The notes beneath the pieces were generated by a model. That model did no database searches and was not told the DNA's origin. It was given only the letters and a program-made list of their open reading frames with translations. 64,000 bases of DNA from NCBI GenBank assembly GCA_945881865.1, contig CAMCVK010000003.1, forward strand, positions 124,001 through 188,000, read 5' to 3'. Both the position numbers and the translations under genes were made by a program. Source of the stretch: Fimbriimonas ginsengisoli Gsoil 348 (GTDB lineage Bacteria > Armatimonadota > Fimbriimonadia > Fimbriimonadales > Fimbriimonadaceae). Positions within the stretch are counted from its first letter, which is position 1; every line of letters begins with the position of its first letter. Below are positions 41,866 to 50,000 of this stretch, in pieces.

Positions 41866-42227
41866 CTCTCCATGACCCGCTCGCTGTTTTCGACCAATTG
41901 ACCATCGACAATATCGCGATAGAAGCAGGTTCGGAAGTTCTCGTGGCACGCCGCACCCACCTGTTCAACTTGGAGAAGCAGCGCGTCCTGGTCGCAGTCA
42001 ACGGAGATGCCTTTCAGCAACTGAATATGTCCCGAGGTCTCGCCCTTGATCCAGAACTTCTGGCGCGAGCGCGACCAATAGGTGACCCGTTTCGTCTCGA
42101 TCGTCTGGGCGACGGCTTCGCGGTTCATCCACGCCATCATGAGCACCTGGCCGTTTTCTGCATCCTGCACGATGGCCGGAATGAGGCCATTCCCATCAAA
42201 TTTGAGCCCGTCCAGAATTGCATCCAT
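41862..42227 (-). CDS. hisI: phosphoribosyl-AMP cyclohydrolase
   Basis: The protein of 121 residues is a stand-alone His[38 protein letters not shown], and the zinc/magnesium motif [21 protein letters not shown] with FRTCFYR. It opens the purine ring of PR-AMP in histidine biosynthesis. The ATG at 42227 gives the family length. The PR-ATP pyrophosphatase (HisE) domain is absent and no other his genes are nearby. Confidence 0.93.
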   Translation of the reverse strand: MDAILDGLKFDGNGLIPAIVQDAENGQVLMMAWMNREAVAQTIETKRVTYWSRSRQKFWIKGETSGHIQLLKGISVDCDQDALLLQVEQVGAACHENFRTCFYRDIVDGQLVENSERVMES

Positions 42228-42252
42228 GCCCAGAGGGTACCGTTCTTGACCG

Positions 42253-43671
42253 GTGGTCCAAACCCGGCGCTCCTTCATCCTCACGCTCTTGCTGGCAGCC
42301 CTGCCGCTGCTTGGCTGGTGGACGACCGGACTGACGGACCTCGACGAAGGCTTCTACGGTGCCATCACCGCCGAGATGAACCGACGCGGCGAATGGATCA
42401 CGCCGTATCTCGCGGGCCGACCATGGTTCGAAAAGCCGATCCTTCTTTACTGGCTGGCAAAGCCGTCGCTAATGGTTTTTGGCGAAATGGTCGGACCGCG
42501 AGTGCCGTCAGTTCTAGCCACGGTTGCGACGCTTGCGATTGTCGGCTGGTACGGGCAGCGAAATTTTGGCGAGCGGGTTGGGCGACTGGCGATGCTGATT
42601 CTGGGGGGGGCACTGCTGTTCTCTGGCCCGGGGCGGCTCATGCTGACCGATCCGCTGCTGGTGCTTTGCATCACGGCCGGGTTCCTGCTATTCGAGGAGT
42701 CGATACGCGGGATGCCCCACGCCAGGTGGCTGTCTGGTCTCGCCATCGGCGTCTCGGTTTTGGCGAAGGGGCCGGTGGCGGTGCTGCTTTTGGTGCCTTT
42801 GCTGATCTGGCGATTCTTTCGGTTCCCGGAGCTTCGCGGGCAGTTTCGAGGCGGCTGGCTTGGCTTTTTCGCGGCGTTCGTAGTGGCGGTGGCGAGTTGG
42901 TACCTGCCGGCGTACCTGGTCAACGGCGATCTGTTTGTGCAGAAGTTCCTCATCGAGCAAAACCTGCGTCGGTTTACCGGCGGAGACGAAGCGCATACCC
43001 TGGGCGGCCCGGCGGCTTTCGCGTTTTTTGTGCCGGTGTTCCTGGTTGGCTTTATGCCTTGGTCGTTTGTGCTTTTGGGCAACGCGATCGTTCATCGCAA
43101 AAGCCGCCAAACTGACGAGAGACTGCTCTTCTTGATCGCGTGGGCCGTCATTGTATTTGCGTTCTTCAGCGTGTCGGGCGCGAAGCTGATCCACTACATC
43201 ATGCCGATGTTCCCGCCGCTTGCCCTCGTGCTTGCGGCGACTCTAGACCGGCACTCGAAGTTTTTCGATCGCTGGTTTCTGGCTGCCGGAATCTGGGTCG
43301 TCTGCCTAGCTGGATTGCTGAACGTCGCCCTCCCGCTGGTGGATGCCGCCACCGGGCAGAAAGAAGCCCGGGAGAAGATCATCGCCTTGCGCGAGCAACC
43401 CGGCACCCTGGTGTTCTATCAGATCGGTCGGCGCGAAGCTTCGAAAGGAACCGGAACGCTCCAGCTTCGTGAGACCTCGCTGCCGTCGCTTCGCCTCTAC
43501 GCAGAGCGGGATGCTTTGGACGTGGAATCCATCGCAGACTTGCAGACGCTGCCTTCCCCGCTCATCATTTTCACGCGTAAGGACCGAATTTCGGATGCCG
43601 AAGCGATCGAATTCGGATTAAAGCAGCAACCAACGAAGCCCGAAGATCGCTTTGTAGTCTTCGTTCGATAA
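42253..43671 (+). CDS. membrane glycosyltransferase of the GT39/ArnT (PMT) type
   Basis: The 472-residue protein has about 11 membrane segments and the N-terminal motif [15 protein letters not shown], where the acidic pair DE lies in the first periplasmic loop typical of ArnT-like lipid-linked sugar transferases, followed by [20 protein letters not shown]. Such enzymes move sugars from polyprenyl-phosphate donors to lipid A or proteins on the outer face of the inner membrane. It is divergent from hisI with 25 bases between the starts. Acceptor unknown. Confidence 0.85.
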   Translation: MVQTRRSFILTLLLAALPLLGWWTTGLTDLDEGFYGAITAEMNRRGEWITPYLAGRPWFEKPILLYWLAKPSLMVFGEMVGPRVPSVLATVATLAIVGWYGQRNFGERVGRLAMLILGGALLFSGPGRLMLTDPLLVLCITAGFLLFEESIRGMPHARWLSGLAIGVSVLAKGPVAVLLLVPLLIWRFFRFPELRGQFRGGWLGFFAAFVVAVASWYLPAYLVNGDLFVQKFLIEQNLRRFTGGDEAHTLGGPAAFAFFVPVFLVGFMPWSFVLLGNAIVHRKSRQTDERLLFLIAWAVIVFAFFSVSGAKLIHYIMPMFPPLALVLAATLDRHSKFFDRWFLAAGIWVVCLAGLLNVALPLVDAATGQKEAREKIIALREQPGTLVFYQIGRREASKGTGTLQLRETSLPSLRLYAERDALDVESIADLQTLPSPLIIFTRKDRISDAEAIEFGLKQQPTKPEDRFVVFVR

Positions 43672-43674
43672 ACT
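43669..43674 (+). promoter_or_regulatory. leaderless -10 box TAAACT for the PhyH gene
   Basis: TAAACT overlaps the upstream TAA stop codon and is followed by 6 bases and the ATG at 43681. Confidence 0.5.
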
Positions 43675-43680
43675 GCGCAA

Positions 43681-44502
43681 ATGGAACCGCGATCTGCAGC
43701 GCCGCTCGACACCGCCTACCCGCTAACCGACGACCAGATTTCTGCCTACCGCCAGAACGGCCACGTTCGGCTAGACGGCGTGGTGTCGCCGGACGAGATC
43801 ATTCCGTATCGGGATGCAATCCTCGCGGCGGCCATGGCTCATAACCGTGAATCTCGGCCGCTGGAAGAGCGGGACACCTACGGCAAGGCGTTCCTGCAGA
43901 TCATGAATCTGTGGACGGTGGACGCCATCGTGAAGCAGTTTGTCTTCGCGAAGCGATTTGCCAAGATCGCCGCCGACCTGCTTGAGGTCGATTCGGTTCG
44001 CTTGTATCACGACCAGGCACTCTTTAAGGAACCGGGTGGCGGGCACACGCCGTGGCACCAGGACCAGTTTTACTGGCCGCTTGCCGACGCCCGGACCGTA
44101 ACGCTTTGGATGCCACTTATCGATGTTTCGGCGGTGATGGGCAGCATGTCCTTTGCCGATGGCTCACAGGAAGACGGCTTTATCCGCATCGATAATGAAA
44201 TCAGCGACCTCAGCGAGGCGTTCTTTGAAGGTTATGTTCGCGGGAAGGGATATCCCCTTACGGCAGGCGCAGCGATGGCCGCTGGCGATGCCACGTTCCA
44301 TTCGGGCTGGACGCTCCACCGCGCCCCCGGCAACGTCACCGAGACGGTTCGCGAAGTCATGACGATCATCTACCTTCCGGCGGATGCTAAGGTGACAGAG
44401 CCGAGCAACGCCTTTCAAAAGGCGGACCTGGCGACATGGCTGAACAGCGCGGCGCCCGGCAGCCTGGCGGAAGGGCCGCTCAACCCCGTCCTGTGGCCCT
44501 GA
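43681..44502 (+). CDS. phytanoyl-CoA dioxygenase (PhyH) family protein
   Basis: The 273-residue Fe(II)/2-oxoglutarate oxygenase shows H126-Q-D128 in TPWHQDQFYWPL, the distal metal His at 213 (TLHRAPGN) and a 2-oxoglutarate-binding Arg candidate at 224. It is longer than and only distantly related to the PhyH protein at 4383. It follows the glycosyltransferase gene by 9 bases but seems to have its own promoter. Substrate unknown. Confidence 0.88.
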   Translation: MEPRSAAPLDTAYPLTDDQISAYRQNGHVRLDGVVSPDEIIPYRDAILAAAMAHNRESRPLEERDTYGKAFLQIMNLWTVDAIVKQFVFAKRFAKIAADLLEVDSVRLYHDQALFKEPGGGHTPWHQDQFYWPLADARTVTLWMPLIDVSAVMGSMSFADGSQEDGFIRIDNEISDLSEAFFEGYVRGKGYPLTAGAAMAAGDATFHSGWTLHRAPGNVTETVREVMTIIYLPADAKVTEPSNAFQKADLATWLNSAAPGSLAEGPLNPVLWP

Positions 44503-44581
44503 ATGTTTCGGGGCGATTAAGTTTGGCTGGTAATTATGTGGGTCCGGTCCGATTCACCTAGAGCTTTTGCGTTTACTGCCA

Positions 44582-44587
44582 TACAAT
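44582..44587 (+). promoter_or_regulatory. leaderless -10 box TACAAT for the DUF433 gene
   Basis: TACAAT followed by 9 bases and the ATG at 44597; no ribosome-binding sequence. Confidence 0.5.
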
Positions 44588-44596
44588 AAAAGCGTT

Positions 44597-44815
44597 ATGA
44601 GTTTAGTTGTGTCCGACCCCCACGTTTTGTGGGGAACACCGGTGTTCCAAGGCACACGCGTTCCAGCAGAAACCCTCTTCCTCTATCTTGAGGAAGGGGA
44701 GTCGATTGATACGTTTCTGCACGACTTTCCGAACGTATCGCGGGAGCTAGCGCTCCGCTCTCTGCGTTCGGCGGGCGGGGCGTTGATCGACGCGGAACTG
44801 CACGCGGATCGGTAG
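44597..44815 (+). CDS. DUF433 (VapB-like antitoxin family) protein without a partner
   Basis: The protein of 72 residues is a complete DUF433 domain: VLWGTPVFQGTRVPAETLFL and EGESIDTFLHDFPNVSRELA are the family's hallmark. DUF433 proteins are usually antitoxin-like DNA-binding partners of a DUF5615 PIN-like toxin encoded just downstream. Here the next gene is a glycoside hydrolase family protein, so the toxin is missing or elsewhere. The internal ATG at 44597 fits both the domain start and the -10 box. Confidence 0.85.
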   Translation: MSLVVSDPHVLWGTPVFQGTRVPAETLFLYLEEGESIDTFLHDFPNVSRELALRSLRSAGGALIDAELHADR

Positions 44816-44836
44816 TTCGTCGCTGGGCGACGTCGC

Positions 44837-44842
44837 TATACT
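44837..44842 (+). promoter_or_regulatory. leaderless -10 box TATACT for the GH172 gene
   Basis: TATACT followed by 8 bases and the ATG at 44851. Confidence 0.6.
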
Positions 44843-44850
44843 AGGGACCC

Positions 44851-46008
44851 ATGAGCCAAGGTCCACTGTCGAACCTCGCCCGCATTGTCGACGCAACGAG
44901 CCACCGAATCTCCAGCTTTGACCGCGCCGGCGGCAATCAAGACTGCATCTCCGTAGAGCCAGGAGCTACCCAAACCATTGCCGAGATTGAAGGCGCGGGC
45001 ATCGTGAAGCACATCTGGATCACGATGAGCAGCGGCGACCCCGACCTGCGACGGAACCTCGTGCTTCGCGCCTATTGGGACGGGCAGGAGCACCCGAGCA
45101 TCGAGTCGCCTATCGGCGACTTTTTCGGCCAAGGCTGGGGTAAGAAGTACAACTTCATCTCTCTGCCTCTCGCGGCTGCACCGGCCGGAGGCAACGCGCT
45201 GGTCTGCTACTTCCCGATGCCGTTTGGGAATGGAGCGCGATTTACCATCGAGAACCAGAGCGAGTTCCGCCTAGACAGCTTTTACTACTACATTGACTAC
45301 GAAGCCCACGCTTCGATTCCCGACGACATGGGACGGTTCCACGCCTGGTACCACCAAGAACTCACCCAGCCCGAAGGCCAAACCGACGGCGACGGCGTTG
45401 GCGGCGACATTGAGAACGAGTGGAGCGTCTTCGGCAAGTTCCCCAACAACCCAACCGACGCGAACAACTACCTGTTCTGCGAGATCGAGGGCCAAGGCCA
45501 TTTCGTGGGCGTGAATTATTACGTCAACTCGCCGAGCCCGATTTGGTACGGCGAAGGCGACGATATGTTCCTGGTGGATGGCCAAGCATGGCCCGGTAGC
45601 GCGCACGGAACCGGCACGGAAGACTATTTCAACCAAAGCTGGTGCCCCGACGACCACTACTGCCATCCCTACTTTGGGACCGCCTATGCGCCCGGACGCG
45701 GAAACAACGACCCTCGATTTGGCTGGCTGGGCCAGACCCACTGCTACCGCTTCCACCTGGAAGACCCGATTCGGTTCAAGAAAAGCCTTCGCGCCTCGAT
45801 TGAGCACGGCCACGCCAACTGCCTTACGCTCGATTTGGCCAGCGTTGCGTACTGGTACCAAACGATGCCGAGCAAGCCGTTCCCGGCACTTCCGGCGAAT
45901 CGGAAACCGCGTCCGACGATCGGCGTGGTGGATGTTCACCGCTGGCGTCGGGCCTGGCGAGACAGCCGAGACGGCGAGCGGTTCGGCAACGAGAACCTAT
46001 CCCAGTAG
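44851..46008 (+). CDS. DUF2961 (GH172) family protein
   Basis: The 385-residue protein is a complete DUF2961 domain: RISSFDRAGGNQDCISVEPG, GIVKHIWITMSS, SPIGDFFGQGWGKKYNF, and the late GTGTEDYFNQSWCP. GH172 members cleave or form difructose anhydrides or alpha-D-arabinofuranose linkages and assemble as oligomers. Acidic residues in the E-D-Y motif are candidate catalysts. No signal peptide is seen. It stands alone with its own promoter. Confidence 0.88.
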   Translation: MSQGPLSNLARIVDATSHRISSFDRAGGNQDCISVEPGATQTIAEIEGAGIVKHIWITMSSGDPDLRRNLVLRAYWDGQEHPSIESPIGDFFGQGWGKKYNFISLPLAAAPAGGNALVCYFPMPFGNGARFTIENQSEFRLDSFYYYIDYEAHASIPDDMGRFHAWYHQELTQPEGQTDGDGVGGDIENEWSVFGKFPNNPTDANNYLFCEIEGQGHFVGVNYYVNSPSPIWYGEGDDMFLVDGQAWPGSAHGTGTEDYFNQSWCPDDHYCHPYFGTAYAPGRGNNDPRFGWLGQTHCYRFHLEDPIRFKKSLRASIEHGHANCLTLDLASVAYWYQTMPSKPFPALPANRKPRPTIGVVDVHRWRRAWRDSRDGERFGNENLSQ

Positions 46009-46027
46009 ATTTCCCTGCAATAATACT

Positions 46028-46084
46028 AGCAATTCAACCATGAAAATCAGCCACGCGATGGCTGATTTTCATGGTTAAATTGCT
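46028..46084. repeat. 57-base hairpin with 26-base arms
   Basis: Two 26-base arms (46028-46053 and 46059-46084), reverse complementary with a single mismatch, enclose the loop CGCGA. The arm core is TGGCTGATTTTCATGGTTAA. No T-run follows, so it is not a typical terminator of the GH172 gene. The right arm is repeated just before the AAA_14 start codon. Confidence 0.85.
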
Positions 46085-46131
46085 CGCTATCTCCGCCCAA
46101 CACCATAAGATTCTTCCATCGAACTACGGAT

Positions 46132-46146
46132 ATTCATGGTTAATTG
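46132..46146. repeat. partial copy of the AAA_14 upstream repeat
   Basis: ATTCATGGTTAATTG shares TTCATGGTTAA (46133-46143) with the two longer copies at 46057 and 46198. It lies between them in the intergenic region. The remainder of 46009-46226 holds no gene. Confidence 0.55.
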
Positions 46147-46197
46147 TCTGTTAGTCTTTGTACTACGGCGGCAAATAACCAAGAAATTTTTACATTG

Positions 46198-46221
46198 GAT
46201 GGCTGATTTTCATGGTTAAAT
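46198..46221. promoter_or_regulatory. 24-base direct repeat abutting the AAA_14 start (operator candidate)
   Basis: This 24-base segment is an exact copy of 46057-46080 in the hairpin's right arm. It ends 5 bases before the GTG start at 46227, leaving no room for a separate ribosome-binding site, so a protein bound here would block both transcription and initiation. Confidence 0.65.
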
Positions 46222-46226
46222 AGAGT

Positions 46227-47381
46227 GTGCGACGGGAAATCTTTGAAGAGCGGTGCGCCGAACTGATGGACATCTTTCCCGTCATGGCGATTCTGGGGCC
46301 GCGTCAGTGCGGAAAGACGACCCTGGCGCGCTCGATCGCCGCCAACGACCCGTCCCATGATCCCGCCCTAAACTACTTCGACCTCGAGTCGCCGGTCTCA
46401 CTGGCGCGGTTAGAAGAGCCGTGGACGGCGCTTTCGGGCCTCAAGGGTCTCGTGGTCATCGACGAGATTCAGCGTCGGCCCGACCTGTTTCCGGTCCTCC
46501 GCGTTCTGGTTGATCGGCCCGAGGCACCGGCGAACTTTCTGATTCTCGGGTCTGCCTCCACCGAACTCATTCGGCAGTCATCGGAGTCGCTGACCGGCCG
46601 GATTGGGCACCTGGAGCTCACGCCGTTTGCGATGCCGGAGTACGGACCGGAAATGATGCGGACGTCTTGGCTGCGGGGCGGCTACCCCCGTAGCTTCCTC
46701 GCGAAGACCGACAACGCCTCTTGGCTGTGGCGCGAAGCCTATTTGCGCACCTACCTCGAGCAGGACGTGCGCGAGTTTGGTATCGGGGCGTCGGTCGGAG
46801 TCGTTCGCCGACTGTGGCAGACGATTGGCTATCGGCACGCTCAGGTCGTGAATCTCTCCGAGATGGCGCGAGACCTGCAGGTTTCGTCGCAGACGGTCCG
46901 TCGGTACCTGGATATCTTGGCGGGCACGTTTGCCGTTCGCCTGTTGCCGCCTTGGTTCGAAAACGCCGGAAAGCGACTGGTGAAGAGCCCCAAGCTCTAC
47001 ATCCGCGATTCCGGTTTGCTCCACGCCGTCACTGGGGTGCGCCACCTTTCTGAACTGGAGGGTTCGTTTGGGGTTGGGCCGTCGTGGGAGGGGTTTGCGA
47101 TGGAGGAGTGCCTTCGGGCCACCTCCGCCGCACCGTACTTCTGGACGACGCACAACGCCGCCGAAATCGACCTGGTTTTGGTGAGCGGGCGAAGCCGCCT
47201 TGGGGTGGAGTTCAAGTTCGCGGATGCGCCCAAGCGGACGCGGTCGATGCTGACCGTGCTGGATGAGTTGCATCTCGAAGGCATATTGGTTGTGTATCCA
47301 GGGGAGGCCGCCTACTCGCTCGGCGACCGGATCCAGGTCGTCTCGCTCCCCGAAGCCGTCCGCCGGCTCTCGGGGTTCTAG
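46227..47381 (+). CDS. AAA_14/DUF4143 family ATPase
   Basis: The 384-residue protein has a Walker A motif GPRQCGKTT (24-32), Walker B LVVIDEIQRRPDL, sensor-like LILGSAST, a central winged-helix-like segment (about 195-240; LSEMARDLQVSSQTVRRYL) and the C-terminal DUF4143 region with ESPKLYIRDSGLLHAV-type sequence and an HNAAEIDLVL nuclease-like strand. Family function is poorly known; many are suspected of defence or toxin-antitoxin-like roles. A stop codon just upstream in frame leaves GTG 46227 as the only long start. Upstream repeats suggest self-control. Confidence 0.88.
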   Translation: MRREIFEERCAELMDIFPVMAILGPRQCGKTTLARSIAANDPSHDPALNYFDLESPVSLARLEEPWTALSGLKGLVVIDEIQRRPDLFPVLRVLVDRPEAPANFLILGSASTELIRQSSESLTGRIGHLELTPFAMPEYGPEMMRTSWLRGGYPRSFLAKTDNASWLWREAYLRTYLEQDVREFGIGASVGVVRRLWQTIGYRHAQVVNLSEMARDLQVSSQTVRRYLDILAGTFAVRLLPPWFENAGKRLVKSPKLYIRDSGLLHAVTGVRHLSELEGSFGVGPSWEGFAMEECLRATSAAPYFWTTHNAAEIDLVLVSGRSRLGVEFKFADAPKRTRSMLTVLDELHLEGILVVYPGEAAYSLGDRIQVVSLPEAVRRLSGF

Positions 47382-47391
47382 GCGCATCGCC

Positions 47392-47397
47392 CATACT
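47392..47397 (+). promoter_or_regulatory. leaderless -10 box CATACT for the methyltransferase gene
   Basis: CATACT followed by 7 bases and the ATG at 47405. Confidence 0.5.
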
Positions 47398-47404
47398 TCT
47401 CGTC

Positions 47405-48142
47405 ATGAGCACCACTTGGAGGTCGTTTTTCGACGCCCATGCGCCGAGTTATGACGAGAACCCGTTCACCGCGAACACCGTCGCCGAGGTCGATTTCATC
47501 ATTCGGCTCTACGCGATTCCGGCCGGGGCGAGCATCCTCGACATCGGCTGCGGAACCGGTCGCCATGCCGTCGAGCTCGCCGCGCGTGGATTCCAAGTAA
47601 CGGGTGTCGACTTCAGCCGAGGCATGCTCGACGTCGCCAAAGCGAAGGCTGCATCACGCGAGGTTGAAGTCCGCTGGATTCACGAAGACGCCCGCACGTT
47701 TGCCCTTAACAATCGATTTGATGCCGCAATTTGCCTTTGTGAAGGCGCCCCGGGCCTGCTGGAGCGCGGCGAGGACCCGGTCCGGCACGACCGCGACATC
47801 TTCCTGAACGTCGCGCGGCACCTCAAGCAGAACGCGCCTTTCGTGCTCACGGCGCTCAACGGCTACTCGGCCATCCGCCAAATGACCGACCAACTCGTGC
47901 AGGAAGGCCGCTTCGACCCCGCCACAATGGTGTCGTTCTATCCGGACGAATGGGACCTGCCCGACGGCAAGCAGCAACTCATGATCTACGAGCGGCTGTT
48001 CATCCCGCCCGAAATGGTGCGCATCCTCCAGGCCAGCGGCTTCGCGGTGGATAACGTCTACGGCGGAACCGCCGGCCACTGGGCGCAGCGACCGGTCAGC
48101 CTCGACGAAGTCGAGGCCATGTACATCTGCCGTAAGGCTTAG
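47405..48142 (+). CDS. class I SAM-dependent methyltransferase
   Basis: The 245-residue protein has the Rossmann motif I ILDIGCGTGRHAVELA, motif II TGVDFSRGMLDVAK and an acidic EDART loop. The N-terminus FFDAHAPSYDEN is typical of small-molecule methyltransferases. It is close to UbiE/Cfa-like sequences but the substrate cannot be named. It is a single-gene unit with its own -10 box, convergent with the decayed helicase. Confidence 0.85.
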   Translation: MSTTWRSFFDAHAPSYDENPFTANTVAEVDFIIRLYAIPAGASILDIGCGTGRHAVELAARGFQVTGVDFSRGMLDVAKAKAASREVEVRWIHEDARTFALNNRFDAAICLCEGAPGLLERGEDPVRHDRDIFLNVARHLKQNAPFVLTALNGYSAIRQMTDQLVQEGRFDPATMVSFYPDEWDLPDGKQQLMIYERLFIPPEMVRILQASGFAVDNVYGGTAGHWAQRPVSLDEVEAMYICRKA

Positions 48143-48162
48143 CCTGAACTTCGCAGCTTCGG

Positions 48163-48893
48163 TTAACGCAAGATGCGTTCAAGCAGGGATGTCAACAACT
48201 GGGGATCGCGACAAACCAAGAACTCCCATCGTCCCAACTTGCCCCAGTTGTTCACGGCACTGATCCACCTCTTCGCCGCCTGATGTGTCGGTCCGCAAAA
48301 CCTGGAGTCGTTCCTTGATCGTCAGGTTTGGGCAGCAAATCAGTGCGGCTTTGGGGAGTCGATCGTCGCTGGGCACCCTCGCCCGATTCCAGAATGCCCA
48401 GGAGATCATCATCCCCATGAAGACCGTCTTGCCACTACCCGTGCACATCTTGGTGCACATCCGCGTCAGGCCGCCGTTGGTAAGGGCCCTGAAATCCTCG
48501 TCGGAGAAATCAGGTGTCCATCGCGGGCGGTTGCGTGTTCCATCCTTGCGGAGCCCCCAATTTCATTCAGGGAGATCAGGGTTTCCACCGCTTCGATGTG
48601 GCAAAAGAAGAACGGACGTTGACGATCGTGCCGGGTCCAATGATGCAGCAAATCTTTAGTGGCATTGGCGGCTTCTTCCCACTGAGAGTCGCGCCAAGGC
48701 TTGTTCACCGCTACCATGTCACGGTGATGCTCTTCGAGCTCTAGGATGCGCTTCTGCTTGCGGCTGCCGGATTCGTGCTTGTACCAGTAGTAGCTAGGAG
48801 TCCCGCTGTCGTAATCCAAGTGATGGCTCGGCTACGCATATGGAGAGCAATCACGGCAGATTCAACGGACTGAAGAAGCTTCGGCTCCGCCAT
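48163..48893 (-). pseudogene. decayed DEAD/DEAH (type III restriction-like) helicase
   Basis: Read on the minus strand in shifting frames: MAEPKLLQSVESAVIALHMR from the ATG at 48893; then LDYDSGTPSYYWYKHESGSR to VETLISLNEI; then RPRWTPDFSDEDFRALTNGG and MCTGSGKTVFMGMMISWAFW to NLTIKERLQVLR; then, after a large deletion, RWISAVNNWGKLGRWEFLV to the stop at 48163. The Walker A and both protein ends survive, but most of the helicase core is gone and at least three frameshifts are needed. The ATG overlaps the stop of the DUF4268-like gene by ATGA, so it was the next gene of that operon. Confidence 0.85.
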
Positions 48894-49834
48894 CACGGAA
48901 GCTCCCTAACCAGCGGGCGAAACACAACCATGAACGCCTGCAACTCGTCGACTACCCAGGCAAATTGGCTTGGCCAATCTTCACGATCCTCAACTTTGCA
49001 GTCCTTATAGACCTCGATTGCGCTCTCCTTTTTGCCCTCCTTCCTGTTGAAAATGGCATTCGGTATGTGAGCGCGGATTTCACTTTCACAGGCTTTCAAG
49101 AAGTCGGCAACATTCTTATCAGCATCTAAGTACGCTACAAAGTCGACGACTAAATTTTTCTTTTGCATCCCAGCAGAGACGCGCAAATGGTAGTTGGTTT
49201 TTCCGACAGAAATGTTCGTCCACTTCTGAGGGAGCGGATTCATTGTCTTGATTTGCGGAGCCTTTTCCGCGATGTAGGCGAAGAGCGCCGTAAAGTATTC
49301 AAAGTAAAACTGAGACGTCGCATTGCCAGCACTTTCCTGAGCCTGCCGCGTATGCTTCTGGAAACTGTTCGGGCGAGAGACAACATTAAATTTTGGTGCT
49401 AAGTCTGATTCGCCGATTTGCCAAAGTTCGACTTCGATGGCGAAGAAGGCGGTGTTTTCTGGGGTCTTGGAGTTCAACCAATCCATTGCCGCCCGGTGTT
49501 CTTCCCGAACAATGCGTGAAATCCAGACAACGGTTGTGGCATCCAGCCCTGACGCGTACGTTATAAGCTGCCCCAAATGGGAGTGGTCGGTCGCCTCAAG
49601 TTGGTTTTCGATGACCACGAACGTATCGGTAGCGGTATCTTTCGCCAGAATGTCTGCGCTAAAAGCCCCAACCCCTGCCTCTCGCTGGACAACCTCTAAA
49701 TCCATCCCAAGTGCCTCTCCAAGTAAAAGCATGTTTTCAGGCTCAGCTAGCCAAGGCGTGAAATTATAGGCCTCGTTTGCCCATGCTGTTCTTGGATCAA
49801 CTTGTTTGAGTCTCCCAAGCTTTGGGGTCACCAT
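48893..49834 (-). CDS. DUF4268-like PD-(D/E)XK nuclease-fold protein
   Basis: The protein of 313 residues has an N-terminal PD-(D/E)XK-like core (FSADILAKDTATDTFVVIENQ with D and ExQ in the expected spacing, then LGQLITYASGLDATTVVWIS) and a C-terminal half resembling DUF4268. The ATG at 49834 is chosen because the domain starts there; the upstream in-frame extension reads through another gene in a composition unlike protein. Such proteins occur beside restriction helicases and methylases. Its downstream helicase partner is now a pseudogene. Confidence 0.75.
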   Translation of the reverse strand: MVTPKLGRLKQVDPRTAWANEAYNFTPWLAEPENMLLLGEALGMDLEVVQREAGVGAFSADILAKDTATDTFVVIENQLEATDHSHLGQLITYASGLDATTVVWISRIVREEHRAAMDWLNSKTPENTAFFAIEVELWQIGESDLAPKFNVVSRPNSFQKHTRQAQESAGNATSQFYFEYFTALFAYIAEKAPQIKTMNPLPQKWTNISVGKTNYHLRVSAGMQKKNLVVDFVAYLDADKNVADFLKACESEIRAHIPNAIFNRKEGKKESAIEVYKDCKVEDREDWPSQFAWVVDELQAFMVVFRPLVRELP

Positions 49835-49835
49835 C

Positions 49836-50000
49836 TCAGTTGCAACCCCCGACCTTGTGCACCCGCACCACCTCGTTGCCTCTCGGGTCAACCACCTGGG
49901 TGGGGACGCGACCACGCTTGCCCTTCGGGAAGGCCAGCGAAACGGTTCCCACAATTTCAAACATTCGCCGGCGGTCGTACGGCTTCTGCAAGTTACGCAA
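49836..50000 (-). CDS. 54-residue protein between HNH and DUF4268 genes, possibly a truncated methylase tail
   Basis: A TTG overlapping the HNH stop codon opens a frame of 54 residues that includes YDRRRMFEIVGTVSLAFPKG and RVPTQVVDPRGNEVVRVHKV, ending 1 base before the DUF4268 ATG. The tight packing argues that it is or was translated. It resembles no whole protein I know; it could be the C-terminal end of a lost DNA methylase or a genuine small subunit. Confidence 0.4.
   Translation of the reverse strand: MRNLQKPYDRRRMFEIVGTVSLAFPKGKRGRVPTQVVDPRGNEVVRVHKVGGCN

Noticed and set aside
41898-43115. A 405-codon plus-strand frame across hisI and the glycosyltransferase gene
   Set aside because: It runs antisense to hisI and out of frame through a clear membrane glycosyltransferase; its sequence has no hydrophobic segments or motifs.
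46028-46084. Hairpin as a rho-independent terminator of the GH172 gene
   Set aside because: Long AT-rich arms and no T-run; a copy of one arm lies at the next gene's start, so a regulatory role fits better, though termination is not excluded.
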